From positions 62,001 through 126,000 of the forward strand of contig NZ_JAGTAR010000013.1 in assembly GCF_018156225.1 (NCBI RefSeq): a stretch of 64,000 nucleotides of DNA, read 5' to 3'. Of the stretch, positions 29,503 to 38,932 are shown piece after piece. Below the pieces are notes generated by a model. It had not been told where the DNA came from and did no database searches. It worked only from the letters and a program-made list of their open reading frames with translations. Source of the DNA: Carboxylicivirga sediminis. Its GTDB lineage: Bacteria > Bacteroidota > Bacteroidia > Bacteroidales > Marinilabiliaceae. Position 1 is the stretch's first letter; each line of letters begins with the position of its first letter. The position numbers and the translations under genes were made by a program.

Positions 29503-32500
29503 TTAAAATTTAACGTTTACACCCATTGAAAATATTCTCGTCTGTGGATATTGCAGAGTATTTGTTGTAGTACTAGGCTTTTCAGGATCAAAGCCATAGC
29601 GCATTTTTGTCCATGTTAGTGCATTCTGTATATTTCCATATACACGAACATGAGAAACCCCAATACCTTCGAGCAAACGTTTTGGAATAGTATAACCTAG
29701 AGTTACATTTTTCAAACGCAGATAAGAAGCATCCTCCATGTAGTAATCTGAAACTATATTAAACCTGTTTGGCTCACTGTATAATCTTTGGATATTACTA
29801 TCTGGATTGTCTTCTGACCAAGCGTTACGATACCAAGCCCCAGTTGCAGCAGCTCCTCCATGAAAAGGGGCGGTGATCATTCCCTGATTAAGTGAATTAA
29901 CTCCAAATACGCCTTGGAAGAATAGTCCTAAATCCCAGTTGCGCCACCCCAAGTCAAGGTTACTCGAAAATACCCAATCGGGATAAGGTTTGCCCAATAA
30001 TGTTCTATCATCAGCTGTTATAACTCCATCTCCATTTAGATCAGCAAATTTGATATCTCCAGGTTGAGCAACCATACCAGCATAAGCATTACCAATCTCT
30101 GTATTAAGATGATTATCTATATCAGCTTGAGATCTATATAGTCCTTCCGTTTTAAATCCATAAAAAGAATTAAAAGGTTTACCTACTTCCCAAATTAAGT
30201 TATTGTCAAAAATTATAAAATCCTGACCACCTAAATCAGTGATCTCATTTTTAGTACTTGATGCGGTAACACTGGCTTTAATATCGAGTGCCTTATACTT
30301 TCCAACATAGGTTGCCATCATCTCTACTCCCCTATTCTCCATTGCTGCAGCATTTACAAATGGAGCCTCTGATAAACCTAGAGTACCTGACACTGGAAGT
30401 TGCATCAGAATATCCTTATTTGTTTTAACGAAGTAATCAAATGTGGCAGTAATCTTATTTTTAATAACTCCAATATCAAAACCCATATTTAATTGTTCTG
30501 AAGTCTCCCATGTGGTAGAACGATCTGCAAGCCTTGTAATTGCGGCAGCAGAATACAAGGTATTATTAAAATTATAAGTCAAATCAGAATTCATTCTATT
30601 ACTTGCAGCATAATAATCACCTATTGCTTCGTTTCCTAATTGCCCCCAAGAAGCTCTTAACTTCAAATTGGCCAACCAATCTACCGACTCAAGAAATGAT
30701 TCTTCTGATACACGCCAACCAATCGAAGCTGACGGGAAAGTACCCCATTTATCTTCAAACCTTGAACTACCATCTCGACGCACTGTTGCCTCCAGCATGT
30801 ATTTATTTAAGATATTTAAATTCAAACGTCCATAATATGATAGCCATGACCCTTCATATGCTGAAGAACCATTTTTCTGAGTCGCTGGATCTCCAATGCC
30901 CATACTTGGTACATTAACTGGAAAATTAGCTCTACTCATAGAATACTGCTTATAACTTAATTCACGAGCTTCAAAACCAGCTAAAGCATTTAAATCAACA
31001 CTCTCTCCTATTTTTGTAGAATAATTTATCTGTGAATCAGTCATCTTGGTTAAGGATGTTTCTCTATAGTTCTCCAAACTTGCCTGAGTTGGAGTGCCCT
31101 TTTGCAACTGACCATTATCTTGTAATGAATAAAAAGTCAAAGAAGGATTCCATATCTCCAATTCATTAGATGAACTATACAAATTATAAGAAGCATCAAT
31201 TTTTAAGCCCTTAAGAACTTCCAGGCTAGCTGCCATTCGGATATTTATAGGTGTCGATTGCGTTTGTCTATATCCTCCTTCTTCCTTTGCGGCCCAATTA
31301 CTTCCATACCCAGTATAGCCAACAGTTGGTATATATTTTCGTACAGTCGACGGAGCAACATAAACATTATAAATTGCATTATCCATACCTGCAACCACAT
31401 CATTTGTTGTCTGATCATAACCGGACAAATTAAGATCTAATCGTAACTTATCTTTGAGAAAATAGGAAGTGAAATTAGATCGAATAGTCAGCTTCTTAGT
31501 ATCATTTCCATCCACAATACCGTCCTGATTAAGGTACCCTACAGAAACAGAATACAGGAGGTTATCTGAGCCACCAGATATATTAACATGATTATCATAA
31601 ATCGCTGCCGATCTAAATGTATCAGAAATCCAATCATAATTAGTTGGATACATCATTGGGTCGACATTGTTTCTATAATTATACATGTATTCTTCATTAT
31701 ACCAGGTAGGGTATTGACCATTATTCGAATTTGCTTCAGCTTGTGCACGTAACTCGAGGTACTCGACGCCTTTCAGGACATCCGGCATTTCCGTCACCTG
31801 TTGTACACCGGCATATCCTTTGTAGTCTACTTTCATTTGACCAGACTTACCTTTTTTCGTTGTAATTAATATTACACCGTTAGATGCTCTGTTACCATAT
31901 ATGGCAGTTGATGCTGCATCCTTTAGAATTGAAATATTCTCCAAATCCTTAGGATTTACATCTGCAAGATCGCCTACCATCCCATCAATAATTACCAATG
32001 GCTTACTATTACCAAAAGTTCCAATACCACGAATTAGTATTTGGGCATCATCATTTCCAGGCTGTCCTGAAGTTTGCGAGATAAAGGCACCAGCAACCTG
32101 ACCTTGAAGTGCTGCACTTGTATTGGTTAAAGGCCTGCTTTGCAATCCTTCTGGCATTACAGATTCTACCGCCCCGGTAAGGTTGGCCTTTTTCTGAGTA
32201 CCATAACCAACAACAACAACTTCATCCAATCCTGTTGACTCCTCAACTAAAGTAATATTGATATTTGTTCGATTGGCAACTTGAATAGTTTGCGTATTAA
32301 AGCCAATAAAAGAAAATGTTAAGGCGGATTCCCCTGAACTAACTTCAATAGAATAGCTACCATCGATTCCTGTAATAACTCCATTCATTCGATTTGCTTG
32401 TTCAAAAACATTAGCACCGGGAATAGGTTCACCATTAGAATCTGTAACAACCCCTTTCACAGTTATTTGAACTTGCTGATCATTGATTATAGTTTCATTA

Positions 32501-32865
32501 TTTTCTTTAGGTAAGAAAATAATGAAATCATCCTGAATTCGATATACAAATTCTGACCCCCTCAATACTTCATCCAAAAGAGTAGTAACCTCCTCTTGTC
32601 GTGAATTTATAGTCACAGTTCTTCCTATATCTATCATATCAGAACTATACACAAATCGATAATCACACTGATTCTCGATAGCTTCAAGCACTTCAACAAC
32701 TGACGCGTTTTTAACATTTAAATTTACTTTGCTTCGTTGTGCATTAACACCGGCTGAAAGATGTAAACTGAACACGAGTAAGAAAAATGATAAGATTTTC
32801 ATGACCCTTAGGATTTTTTTCACCTCTGAAGTCATCGGAGGTTTAATAATTCGCCATTTTTTCAT
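29503..32865 (-). CDS. SusC-type TonB-dependent transporter with STN signalling domain
   Basis: The protein has 1120 aa. A signal peptide (about residues 22-42) is followed by an STN domain (about 48-115), a carboxypeptidase-regulatory-like domain (130-215), a plug (220-335) with EVVVVGYGTQKKANLTGAV and LVIIDGMVGDLADVNPKDLENISILKD split over it, and the 22-strand barrel ending in a terminal Phe (GVNVKF). It imports oligosaccharides across the outer membrane together with SusD. The STN domain, rare in the simplest SusC proteins, signals to FecR, matching the adjacent fecR and ECF sigma genes. Two alternative Met codons lie in the first 22 residues. Confidence 0.96.
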   Translation of the reverse strand: MKKWRIIKPPMTSEVKKILRVMKILSFFLLVFSLHLSAGVNAQRSKVNLNVKNASVVEVLEAIENQCDYRFVYSSDMIDIGRTVTINSRQEEVTTLLDEVLRGSEFVYRIQDDFIIFLPKENNETIINDQQVQITVKGVVTDSNGEPIPGANVFEQANRMNGVITGIDGSYSIEVSSGESALTFSFIGFNTQTIQVANRTNINITLVEESTGLDEVVVVGYGTQKKANLTGAVESVMPEGLQSRPLTNTSAALQGQVAGAFISQTSGQPGNDDAQILIRGIGTFGNSKPLVIIDGMVGDLADVNPKDLENISILKDAASTAIYGNRASNGVILITTKKGKSGQMKVDYKGYAGVQQVTEMPDVLKGVEYLELRAQAEANSNNGQYPTWYNEEYMYNYRNNVDPMMYPTNYDWISDTFRSAAIYDNHVNISGGSDNLLYSVSVGYLNQDGIVDGNDTKKLTIRSNFTSYFLKDKLRLDLNLSGYDQTTNDVVAGMDNAIYNVYVAPSTVRKYIPTVGYTGYGSNWAAKEEGGYRQTQSTPINIRMAASLEVLKGLKIDASYNLYSSSNELEIWNPSLTFYSLQDNGQLQKGTPTQASLENYRETSLTKMTDSQINYSTKIGESVDLNALAGFEARELSYKQYSMSRANFPVNVPSMGIGDPATQKNGSSAYEGSWLSYYGRLNLNILNKYMLEATVRRDGSSRFEDKWGTFPSASIGWRVSEESFLESVDWLANLKLRASWGQLGNEAIGDYYAASNRMNSDLTYNFNNTLYSAAAITRLADRSTTWETSEQLNMGFDIGVIKNKITATFDYFVKTNKDILMQLPVSGTLGLSEAPFVNAAAMENRGVEMMATYVGKYKALDIKASVTASSTKNEITDLGGQDFIIFDNNLIWEVGKPFNSFYGFKTEGLYRSQADIDNHLNTEIGNAYAGMVAQPGDIKFADLNGDGVITADDRTLLGKPYPDWVFSSNLDLGWRNWDLGLFFQGVFGVNSLNQGMITAPFHGGAAATGAWYRNAWSEDNPDSNIQRLYSEPNRFNIVSDYYMEDASYLRLKNVTLGYTIPKRLLEGIGVSHVRVYGNIQNALTWTKMRYGFDPEKPSTTTNTLQYPQTRIFSMGVNVKF

Positions 32866-32907
32866 AAATTTAACTCTTAATTTATATTAAACTGAATATT
32901 TAGTTTT

Positions 32908-32938
32908 AACAGGAGAGGGCTCGCAAAACTCTCCTGTT
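32908..32938 (-). terminator. Stem-loop between fecR and susC
   Basis: AACAGGAGAG pairs with CTCTCCTGTT around an 11-nt loop, 3 nt beyond the fecR stop codon. A short A/T stretch follows on the minus strand. It could separate the regulator transcript from the susCD transcript. Confidence 0.55.
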
Positions 32939-32940
32939 TT

Positions 32941-33915
32941 TTATCTAATCAAACTAATCCTTTTTTCATCAAGAACCACCTTGTATGCTGTTCTTTCTTT
33001 AGTTATAACAATAGGCATTGATAACTGTATTACATCTAATATATCTGCTAGTGTATCATCTTTAACTGTTAATGATACCTTAAGATTCCTTAATGAATCA
33101 TTAGCATCCAATTCGAATTTCACTCCATACCTCAATCCCAATTCAACGAAGAATTTATCTAACGCAATATTCTTAACTTGTAAGTCTTCCTTTGACCAAA
33201 CTATGTTTTCCCATGAAGTTACCTTATCTACATGTAGTTCATTCAATGAATAGGTATAACTTGCTAATTCACCAGGTACAAGGATTTGTTTAAAATCCTT
33301 ATTCACATCATGTGTAAGCATCACACTACCCTCTTCCAGTAAAACATCAACATTCTCTGAATCTGAATTGACATTAAATTTAGTACCCAAAACCTCAATA
33401 TTTATCGGCCCACTATTGACAATAAACTTCAAATTATCAGGTCTAATATCAAAGAAAGCTTCGCCCTCCATGCTTACTCGCCGACTAAAAATAAATTGAA
33501 GTGGATTATACGAAAGTGTAGTATTCTCATTCAATATTACTTTGCTACTATCAGGCAAAGTGACTTCCAATTTCTGTTTTAACCTAGTTTGCACCAGAAC
33601 ATCCTGATTCATCGCTGTACTGTAAAACAAGATAGTAGTAACACATAAAGCTGTTATAACAACTGAAGCAACAGTTAACAGAAATATTTTCAGCTTTCTA
33701 TTGGAATATCTCTTCAAAACAACTGTCTTTTCAAACTCCTTCCAAGCATTGTCTGTTCGAAAATGATAAACTTTCTTTGAATCCAACTTCCACTTCTCTT
33801 TTTGCAGCTGAAAGTATTCCCTGTTTTTGTTTGAAGCTCTTATAAACTTCAGCAGTTCAGATTGTTCATCTGGCGATGCAGTTCCTTGTAAATATTTGGT
33901 GATTTTGCTTTCCAT
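32941..33915 (-). CDS. FecR-family anti-sigma factor
   Basis: The protein has 324 aa. A cytoplasmic N-terminal region (1-72) is followed by one membrane span (about 75-98), the periplasmic FecR domain (about 110-210, with VTLPDSSKVILNENTTLSYN and VSMEGEAFFDI) and a C-terminal DUF4974-type domain (about 250-320). It holds its sigma factor inactive until the STN domain of the loaded SusC contacts it. It is encoded 155 bp after the sigma gene and 75 bp before susC. Confidence 0.93.
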   Translation of the reverse strand: MESKITKYLQGTASPDEQSELLKFIRASNKNREYFQLQKEKWKLDSKKVYHFRTDNAWKEFEKTVVLKRYSNRKLKIFLLTVASVVITALCVTTILFYSTAMNQDVLVQTRLKQKLEVTLPDSSKVILNENTTLSYNPLQFIFSRRVSMEGEAFFDIRPDNLKFIVNSGPINIEVLGTKFNVNSDSENVDVLLEEGSVMLTHDVNKDFKQILVPGELASYTYSLNELHVDKVTSWENIVWSKEDLQVKNIALDKFFVELGLRYGVKFELDANDSLRNLKVSLTVKDDTLADILDVIQLSMPIVITKERTAYKVVLDEKRISLIR

Positions 33916-34070
33916 TTTGAGTTTTGTATTGATATATTAAATACACATACAAATTGCAAAACCCTACTTTTAGAAAAAAAAAAATCGAAACAATATAAAA
34001 AAGAAGCAGAAGTCCCCCTCAACTCAATCTTCAATATAAAATAGCTTTACAACAAGCTATAGAAAGAACC

Positions 34071-34688
34071 CTATAGCATTGGAAGATTAATACAACCAAT
34101 CAAAATAGCCGGAATTAAAGATTGCCCTGGATATTTACTTTCGATATGAATGCGTATATGCTTCTTTGCATTAGAAATGTGTCTTTCGATAGCCTTAACT
34201 GATATATTAAGCTCCTCGGCAACCTCTTTTTGCAAACGTCCTTCAAATTTACACATCTCAAACACTTCCCGGCACTTTGGAGATAATTGTTCACACGCCT
34301 CTTTCAACTCTCGCTGTATAAGATACTCTATAGGCTCTTCCTCAAATCCATTAAAGTCATTTTCGCTTAAAAACTGCACATCTTTTATTTCTTTGGCGAT
34401 ACAATTTAAGTGCCTATTATGTATTTCTTTATCCCGAAGATAATTTATACAGCGATTACGAATTGACTTAAAAACAAAAGATTCTATTGACTTTTCCAAT
34501 CTCAGTTCACATCTATTATTCCAAATATTAATAAACGAATCTTGAACTATGTCCTTTACATCATCTTCATCTTTAACAAACAACGAAACATAATTAAAAA
34601 GTCGCATGTATGAATTTCGATAAAAGTGTTCAAATGCATTGACATCACCTTTTCTAATCAACTCGAACAATAGCTTATCTACAGACAT
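34071..34688 (-). CDS. ECF sigma-70 factor (Bacteroidota PUL type)
   Basis: The protein has 205 aa. Region 2 is visible around FEHFYRNSYMRLFNYVSLFV and DIVQDSFINIWNN, and region 4 around LSPKCREVFEMCKFEGRLQ and VAEELNISVKAIERHISNA. It directs RNA polymerase to PUL promoters once released by the FecR protein encoded next to it. The C-terminal tail after residue 185 is hydrophobic, as is common in this group. An 80-bp gap separates it from the DUF5107 gene. Confidence 0.93.
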   Translation of the reverse strand: MSVDKLLFELIRKGDVNAFEHFYRNSYMRLFNYVSLFVKDEDDVKDIVQDSFINIWNNRCELRLEKSIESFVFKSIRNRCINYLRDKEIHNRHLNCIAKEIKDVQFLSENDFNGFEEEPIEYLIQRELKEACEQLSPKCREVFEMCKFEGRLQKEVAEELNISVKAIERHISNAKKHIRIHIESKYPGQSLIPAILIGCINLPML

Positions 34689-34768
34689 ATCAATTACGTA
34701 AGATATTATAACTATAGGCTTTCAATCTATTAAACACAATATTTTTCAAAGAAGGCTCCAAAAGACTG

Positions 34769-37700
34769 CTAATTTTGAACAAACTTATTGATAAGACCTA
34801 ATTGCAATAATTTGGTATAAAAATCTTTGGTAATAAAAAACTCTACATCAACAAACTTAGTATCATATGCCTGAACTGTTGTATTAGAACTTAAAATCTG
34901 AGCTTCTAACCGCATGGCATCGCTTCCCGCATATACATTTTTCACCCACTGAATATATAAATTATCTGGTTCTTTTTTAATTGCATCTTCAATAATCGCA
35001 TTCGCTTCGTATTGATTATTCCGACTATGCACTAATACTTGCCACAATAGTTTTGAACTTTCGTTAAGGTATTGTGGTGTTTGATGCCCCATTACCTTCT
35101 CATAACAAGCCTTTGCTTCCTCCTTCTTACCAAGGTTTTCATTAGCTATAGCTATCAGAAAATCATCAAGCCTCTCATCAACATCATAATGTTTACCAAC
35201 ACCTAAATTTAATGGCCATAACTTAGCCTTATTGGCATAATCTATTACGTAGCTGTATTGTCCTCTTTCAAGCGCCCTCATAGCTAAACGCAAACATACC
35301 TCATGGTAAATATTTCTTCCTTCTGTAGCCCCCTCATAAGGCATTACGTCAAAGTTCTCCAAGAATGAAAGACATTTATCAAACTTTTCTTGTTTCATAA
35401 GAGCGTTGGCATACAGCATTCCAAATTTGGCATTTTCAGGATAACGCTTGTGATACTTCTTAGCCAAATTCTCTGCCCTAACAAGATCTTTGCTTGCTAT
35501 TGCATTCTCTATGAGCAATAAATTCAACCGCCAATCGTCACTATCAATTTCTAACGCACGCTTTAAACACGCCTGCTTTACACCTTCATCACCTACAAAT
35601 AAATTAATCTTGGACAGATAATATGCCACAAAATCAGGCTCCTCGTCACATGCTACAAAACACTGCCTTGCCTCTTCTAAACATCCTATATGCCAATTAA
35701 TTAAACCTGCATAATAAGACATTTGCCAACTAAACTTCTCCTTCAAGAGGATGTTTATTACTTTTAAAGTTTCTTTTCGATGAGGAAAGACGTGTGCTGC
35801 GGATAATTTGCTTAACTGTTCTAAAAGCTCTTTTCTGTTTTCAGGATTTAAATAAGCCAACCACAATTTAATTATAGGATGGTCAACCTTATATGAGTCT
35901 AATATTTGTATTGCTTCTTTTTTTTGACCAACCTGATCGTATCTAATTGCCAAATCTAAAACTGTCTCGAAAGGCAGTTCATTCGAGATATTGCTTAACC
36001 ACTGTTCATTGACCTTTTCTCCGTCATAGTGTTCTTCAAAAGCAACAAAGGCATTGCAGGCATCAAGATTATCTAATTTTTCTAAAGTCTCATTATACTT
36101 CGACAGATCATTATTAAGGCGACTGGCAATAACCACCAGCTCCAACGCTCTAGTGTTAGTACCATTAAATAACAATGCCTTATTAGCAAATCGTATTGTC
36201 TCATTGAGTTGCTGCTCTTGCAAACATATCTCCGCTAATTTTGTGTAAGCTGCAAAACGATACTCAGGAGACTGAGCTGAAATTGAAAACCCACTTTTAG
36301 CTTCATCCAACTTGCCTAAATCTTTATTGACCATCCCATAAATATAATTTCCCAATGGGTCATATGTATCAATAGCAAGTGCTTGGAGGCTATATTCCAG
36401 AGCAGTTTCATACTTAGCCTTTCGATAATTCCCAAGTGCTAATCTGCCAACCACAGGTAACAAAGTGGACTCTTTTACATAGGCAGATTCATAAGCCTCC
36501 ATAGCTTCTTCATAACGTCGTTGTTTTTCTAACTCCAACCCTTTAACATACAACCCATAAGCACTATTCCAGTTGAATTCTTTTAGTGGAACAGTTGGGC
36601 GTTCCAAAAACTGTTCGACACTTTTTGAATCGTATTTTAATAGCTGTCTGCCTATTTCAATAGTAAAATCGCTATTTATATCAATTTTTATTTTTCGCTT
36701 ATACAATTGCAGTGGATTTAAATTAACAGCTTCCTCAAAAAGTTTAACCCCACCGCTTGAAATCACTATATCCGTTTCTAGTTTTTGAAGAGGGCTCAAA
36801 TAAAGTTCAAAACCATCAGCTTCTTGTTTCACATTTAACACTCCATATTCGGAAGCAGCAACCATGCCCTTGGTTTCTTTTAATGGGAACCATAATTCGC
36901 GCATTATATCAGAATCGTAAGGCATAAACTCTCTATGTTTAAATGGTGTGAATGTACTGCTATGGGCCGCTTGGTTAAATAATTTTCCTGCCTGATATTC
37001 GATGTACTGTCCATCTCCATCCGACAATAAATCTTCCCAAATCATCCCCTGATCTGAAAGCCCCCAAATCCAGATTTTTTTACCTGGCTTATCATCATAA
37101 TCGGCATAATGTCCAAAACCAAAATTATCATCATGCCAATAGCCCCCGAAAATATTTGCATAGGCATTCAATACATGGTACGATTTATAAATTCCAAAAT
37201 TATTTTGTTCATACATGGCAATGTGTTTGCCATTATCGTATGGCCAATCTCCAACTTCACCTCCATGGCCTATTCTTTTGTTCCCCGGATAGATAAACTC
37301 AAGATTCCCATTGGCTTTTGCTGCCGCATTCATCCAATGGTAATAGGTAATGGGTACATCAGAAGTATTATGCCAAGAGGCAATTGTTTCAAAGTAAGCT
37401 TTATCTTTGTCAAGCTTTATCTCCACATTCCATCGGGAACCTGATGGTAGATCAATTGCTCCTACTACACAAGAAACGCTACCATCTTCATTTTCTTTAA
37501 GAATATAATCCACAGGTGTGGCACATGTTGGTATATGCCCGATATCGCCAAAGTTATATTCTAATCCTCCAGAAGACCAGGCACCACGCATTGCTACATC
37601 TCTGAACTTAACACTATGATTGTAATACAAAAACTCTTTCCCTGTCGATTTTTCAATTGCACCCCAAATTTTCCCGCCAATATCTGGGCAAACGAACACT

Positions 37701-37930
37701 TTAACAAAATCATTTTCAAGCACAACCATCTTCCATTCCTTTACAGCTCCATCTTTCTCGTAACCATCAAACCTAAAATAAGGATATATCCGATCCGGAT
37801 TAACAACCGGATTTGGATCATAAAATGAATAAGTATTCATTGCAATCCATTGTTCACTTATGGTTGCCTTTTGGGCTATATTAACTGAAGCTACACTTAA
37901 CATGGCTATTAAAACTAAAAATGATTTCAT
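34769..37930 (-). CDS. DUF5107 domain protein with TPR repeats
   Basis: The protein has 1053 aa with a signal peptide (residues 1-19). Residues about 50-360 form the DUF5107 domain, a mutarotase-like beta-sandwich: VKVFVCPDIGGKIWGAIEKSTG, GLEYNFGDIGHIPTCATPVDY, TYYHWMNAAAKAN and HREFMPYDSDIMRELWFP are characteristic. Residues about 440-1000 contain many TPR-type helices (YEEAMEAYESAY, ALEYSLQALAIDTYDPLGNY, RAENLAKKYHKRYPENAKFGMLYANAL). Such proteins accompany PULs, and the fold suggests sugar binding plus protein scaffolding, but no activity is known to me. It is the first gene of the minus-strand PUL, and its stop codon lies 80 bp before the sigma gene. Confidence 0.8.
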   Translation of the reverse strand: MKSFLVLIAMLSVASVNIAQKATISEQWIAMNTYSFYDPNPVVNPDRIYPYFRFDGYEKDGAVKEWKMVVLENDFVKVFVCPDIGGKIWGAIEKSTGKEFLYYNHSVKFRDVAMRGAWSSGGLEYNFGDIGHIPTCATPVDYILKENEDGSVSCVVGAIDLPSGSRWNVEIKLDKDKAYFETIASWHNTSDVPITYYHWMNAAAKANGNLEFIYPGNKRIGHGGEVGDWPYDNGKHIAMYEQNNFGIYKSYHVLNAYANIFGGYWHDDNFGFGHYADYDDKPGKKIWIWGLSDQGMIWEDLLSDGDGQYIEYQAGKLFNQAAHSSTFTPFKHREFMPYDSDIMRELWFPLKETKGMVAASEYGVLNVKQEADGFELYLSPLQKLETDIVISSGGVKLFEEAVNLNPLQLYKRKIKIDINSDFTIEIGRQLLKYDSKSVEQFLERPTVPLKEFNWNSAYGLYVKGLELEKQRRYEEAMEAYESAYVKESTLLPVVGRLALGNYRKAKYETALEYSLQALAIDTYDPLGNYIYGMVNKDLGKLDEAKSGFSISAQSPEYRFAAYTKLAEICLQEQQLNETIRFANKALLFNGTNTRALELVVIASRLNNDLSKYNETLEKLDNLDACNAFVAFEEHYDGEKVNEQWLSNISNELPFETVLDLAIRYDQVGQKKEAIQILDSYKVDHPIIKLWLAYLNPENRKELLEQLSKLSAAHVFPHRKETLKVINILLKEKFSWQMSYYAGLINWHIGCLEEARQCFVACDEEPDFVAYYLSKINLFVGDEGVKQACLKRALEIDSDDWRLNLLLIENAIASKDLVRAENLAKKYHKRYPENAKFGMLYANALMKQEKFDKCLSFLENFDVMPYEGATEGRNIYHEVCLRLAMRALERGQYSYVIDYANKAKLWPLNLGVGKHYDVDERLDDFLIAIANENLGKKEEAKACYEKVMGHQTPQYLNESSKLLWQVLVHSRNNQYEANAIIEDAIKKEPDNLYIQWVKNVYAGSDAMRLEAQILSSNTTVQAYDTKFVDVEFFITKDFYTKLLQLGLINKFVQN

Positions 37931-38253
37931 TATACTTATTTAAATGATTATAACCAGCGTCCATCGGTCATTACACATTCTTAAATATTGATAACGCTGC
38001 CTTTCTTATGCTGTAACTATTATTGCACTCGCTCTAAATAATGGATAGTATTAATATTTTACTTTTTTACTGTCCGAAATTAAGTTTTAATGTTTAAATA
38101 ACAAAACTTCTAATTATCCTATGAGGAGGAAACACGTCACAATTTTCACCTATCGGCAAAAGCTATCTTATTATATTAGTTATAGTTAAATACAAAAGAG
38201 GCTTAAAAAAGCCCCTTTTTAGTTTGAAGAACTATTCTACTGCACGTTTACAG
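37931..38253. other. Gene-free gap between the PUL and the dehydrogenase operon
   Basis: This 323-bp A/T-rich stretch holds the terminator of the metabolic operon near its right end and presumably the promoter of the DUF5107 gene. I saw no convincing TTG/TAnnTTTG pair and no small gene in it. Confidence 0.5.
38192..38222 (-). terminator. Rho-independent terminator of the metabolic operon
   Basis: On the minus strand AAAAGGGGCTT pairs with AAGCCTCTTTT (one mismatch) and is followed by TTTTGTATTTA. It lies about 34 nt after the stop of the aldolase gene that ends at 38254. Confidence 0.75.
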
Positions 38254-38919
38254 TTAAAACTTAATATCATATAAGCCTTTCGCATCTTTTTCAAACCACT
38301 CAATACTCATATCAGTCATAGGGTGGCTACGTAAACGCTCCAAAATTTCGAAATTAACAGTGGCTGCGTGACTCCCCATCATACTCACACGGTGCACCTG
38401 GTCAACGGTTTTAAAGCTAGCTGCCAAGACTTTAGTCGACAATCCGAAATATTCAATATTCTCAACAATATTCCCCACCACTTCGATTCCATGCGATGAA
38501 ATATTATCCAAACGATTAACGTATGGAGCAACCCAATCAGCTCCTGCACGAGCTGCTACCAAAGCCTGCTGCTGAGTAAAAATAGCAGTTGCTGTTACAT
38601 TGATACCTGCCTCCTTAATCATCGGCATGGCTCTATATCCTTCCTCAGATACCGGAATTTTAGCAAAGTAATTATTACCCAGGCCATACTTTGCTTTATA
38701 GGCTTTAGCCTCACGCAGCATATCTTCTGCCTTGTTACTAATCATCTGCACATGCAGCATTTTATCCTGCACAATCTCTATTAATTCAGGTAAGATAACA
38801 GACATAGGTTTGCCCGCCTGAGCAATAATAGTGGGATTGGTGGTAACACCCTCAAGAGGAAAGTAATAGAACAACTTCCTTAACTCCTCAATATTGGCTG
38901 TATCAGCTAAATAAATCAT
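38254..38919 (-). CDS. Fructose-6-phosphate aldolase / transaldolase-like enzyme
   Basis: The protein has 221 aa, the usual length of the FSA/TalC group rather than of full transaldolase. The Schiff-base Lys is in NYFAKIPVSEEG (K87), the N-terminal strand reads IYLADTANIEE with GVTTNPTII, and the Tyr-containing WVAPYVNRLDN motif is present. Family members cleave or form ketose phosphates through dihydroxyacetone. It is the last gene of the operon, 13 bp after the zinc dehydrogenase gene, and would split the ketose phosphate made by the two dehydrogenases. True transaldolase activity cannot be excluded. Confidence 0.85.
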   Translation of the reverse strand: MIYLADTANIEELRKLFYYFPLEGVTTNPTIIAQAGKPMSVILPELIEIVQDKMLHVQMISNKAEDMLREAKAYKAKYGLGNNYFAKIPVSEEGYRAMPMIKEAGINVTATAIFTQQQALVAARAGADWVAPYVNRLDNISSHGIEVVGNIVENIEYFGLSTKVLAASFKTVDQVHRVSMMGSHAATVNFEILERLRSHPMTDMSIEWFEKDAKGLYDIKF

Positions 38920-38932
38920 ATAAAATCAGTTA

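Noticed and set aside
34689-34768. Promoter for the ECF sigma gene
   Set aside because: A TTTG and a TAGATTGA are present on the minus strand, but the spacing is 17 nt and the -7 box is imperfect.
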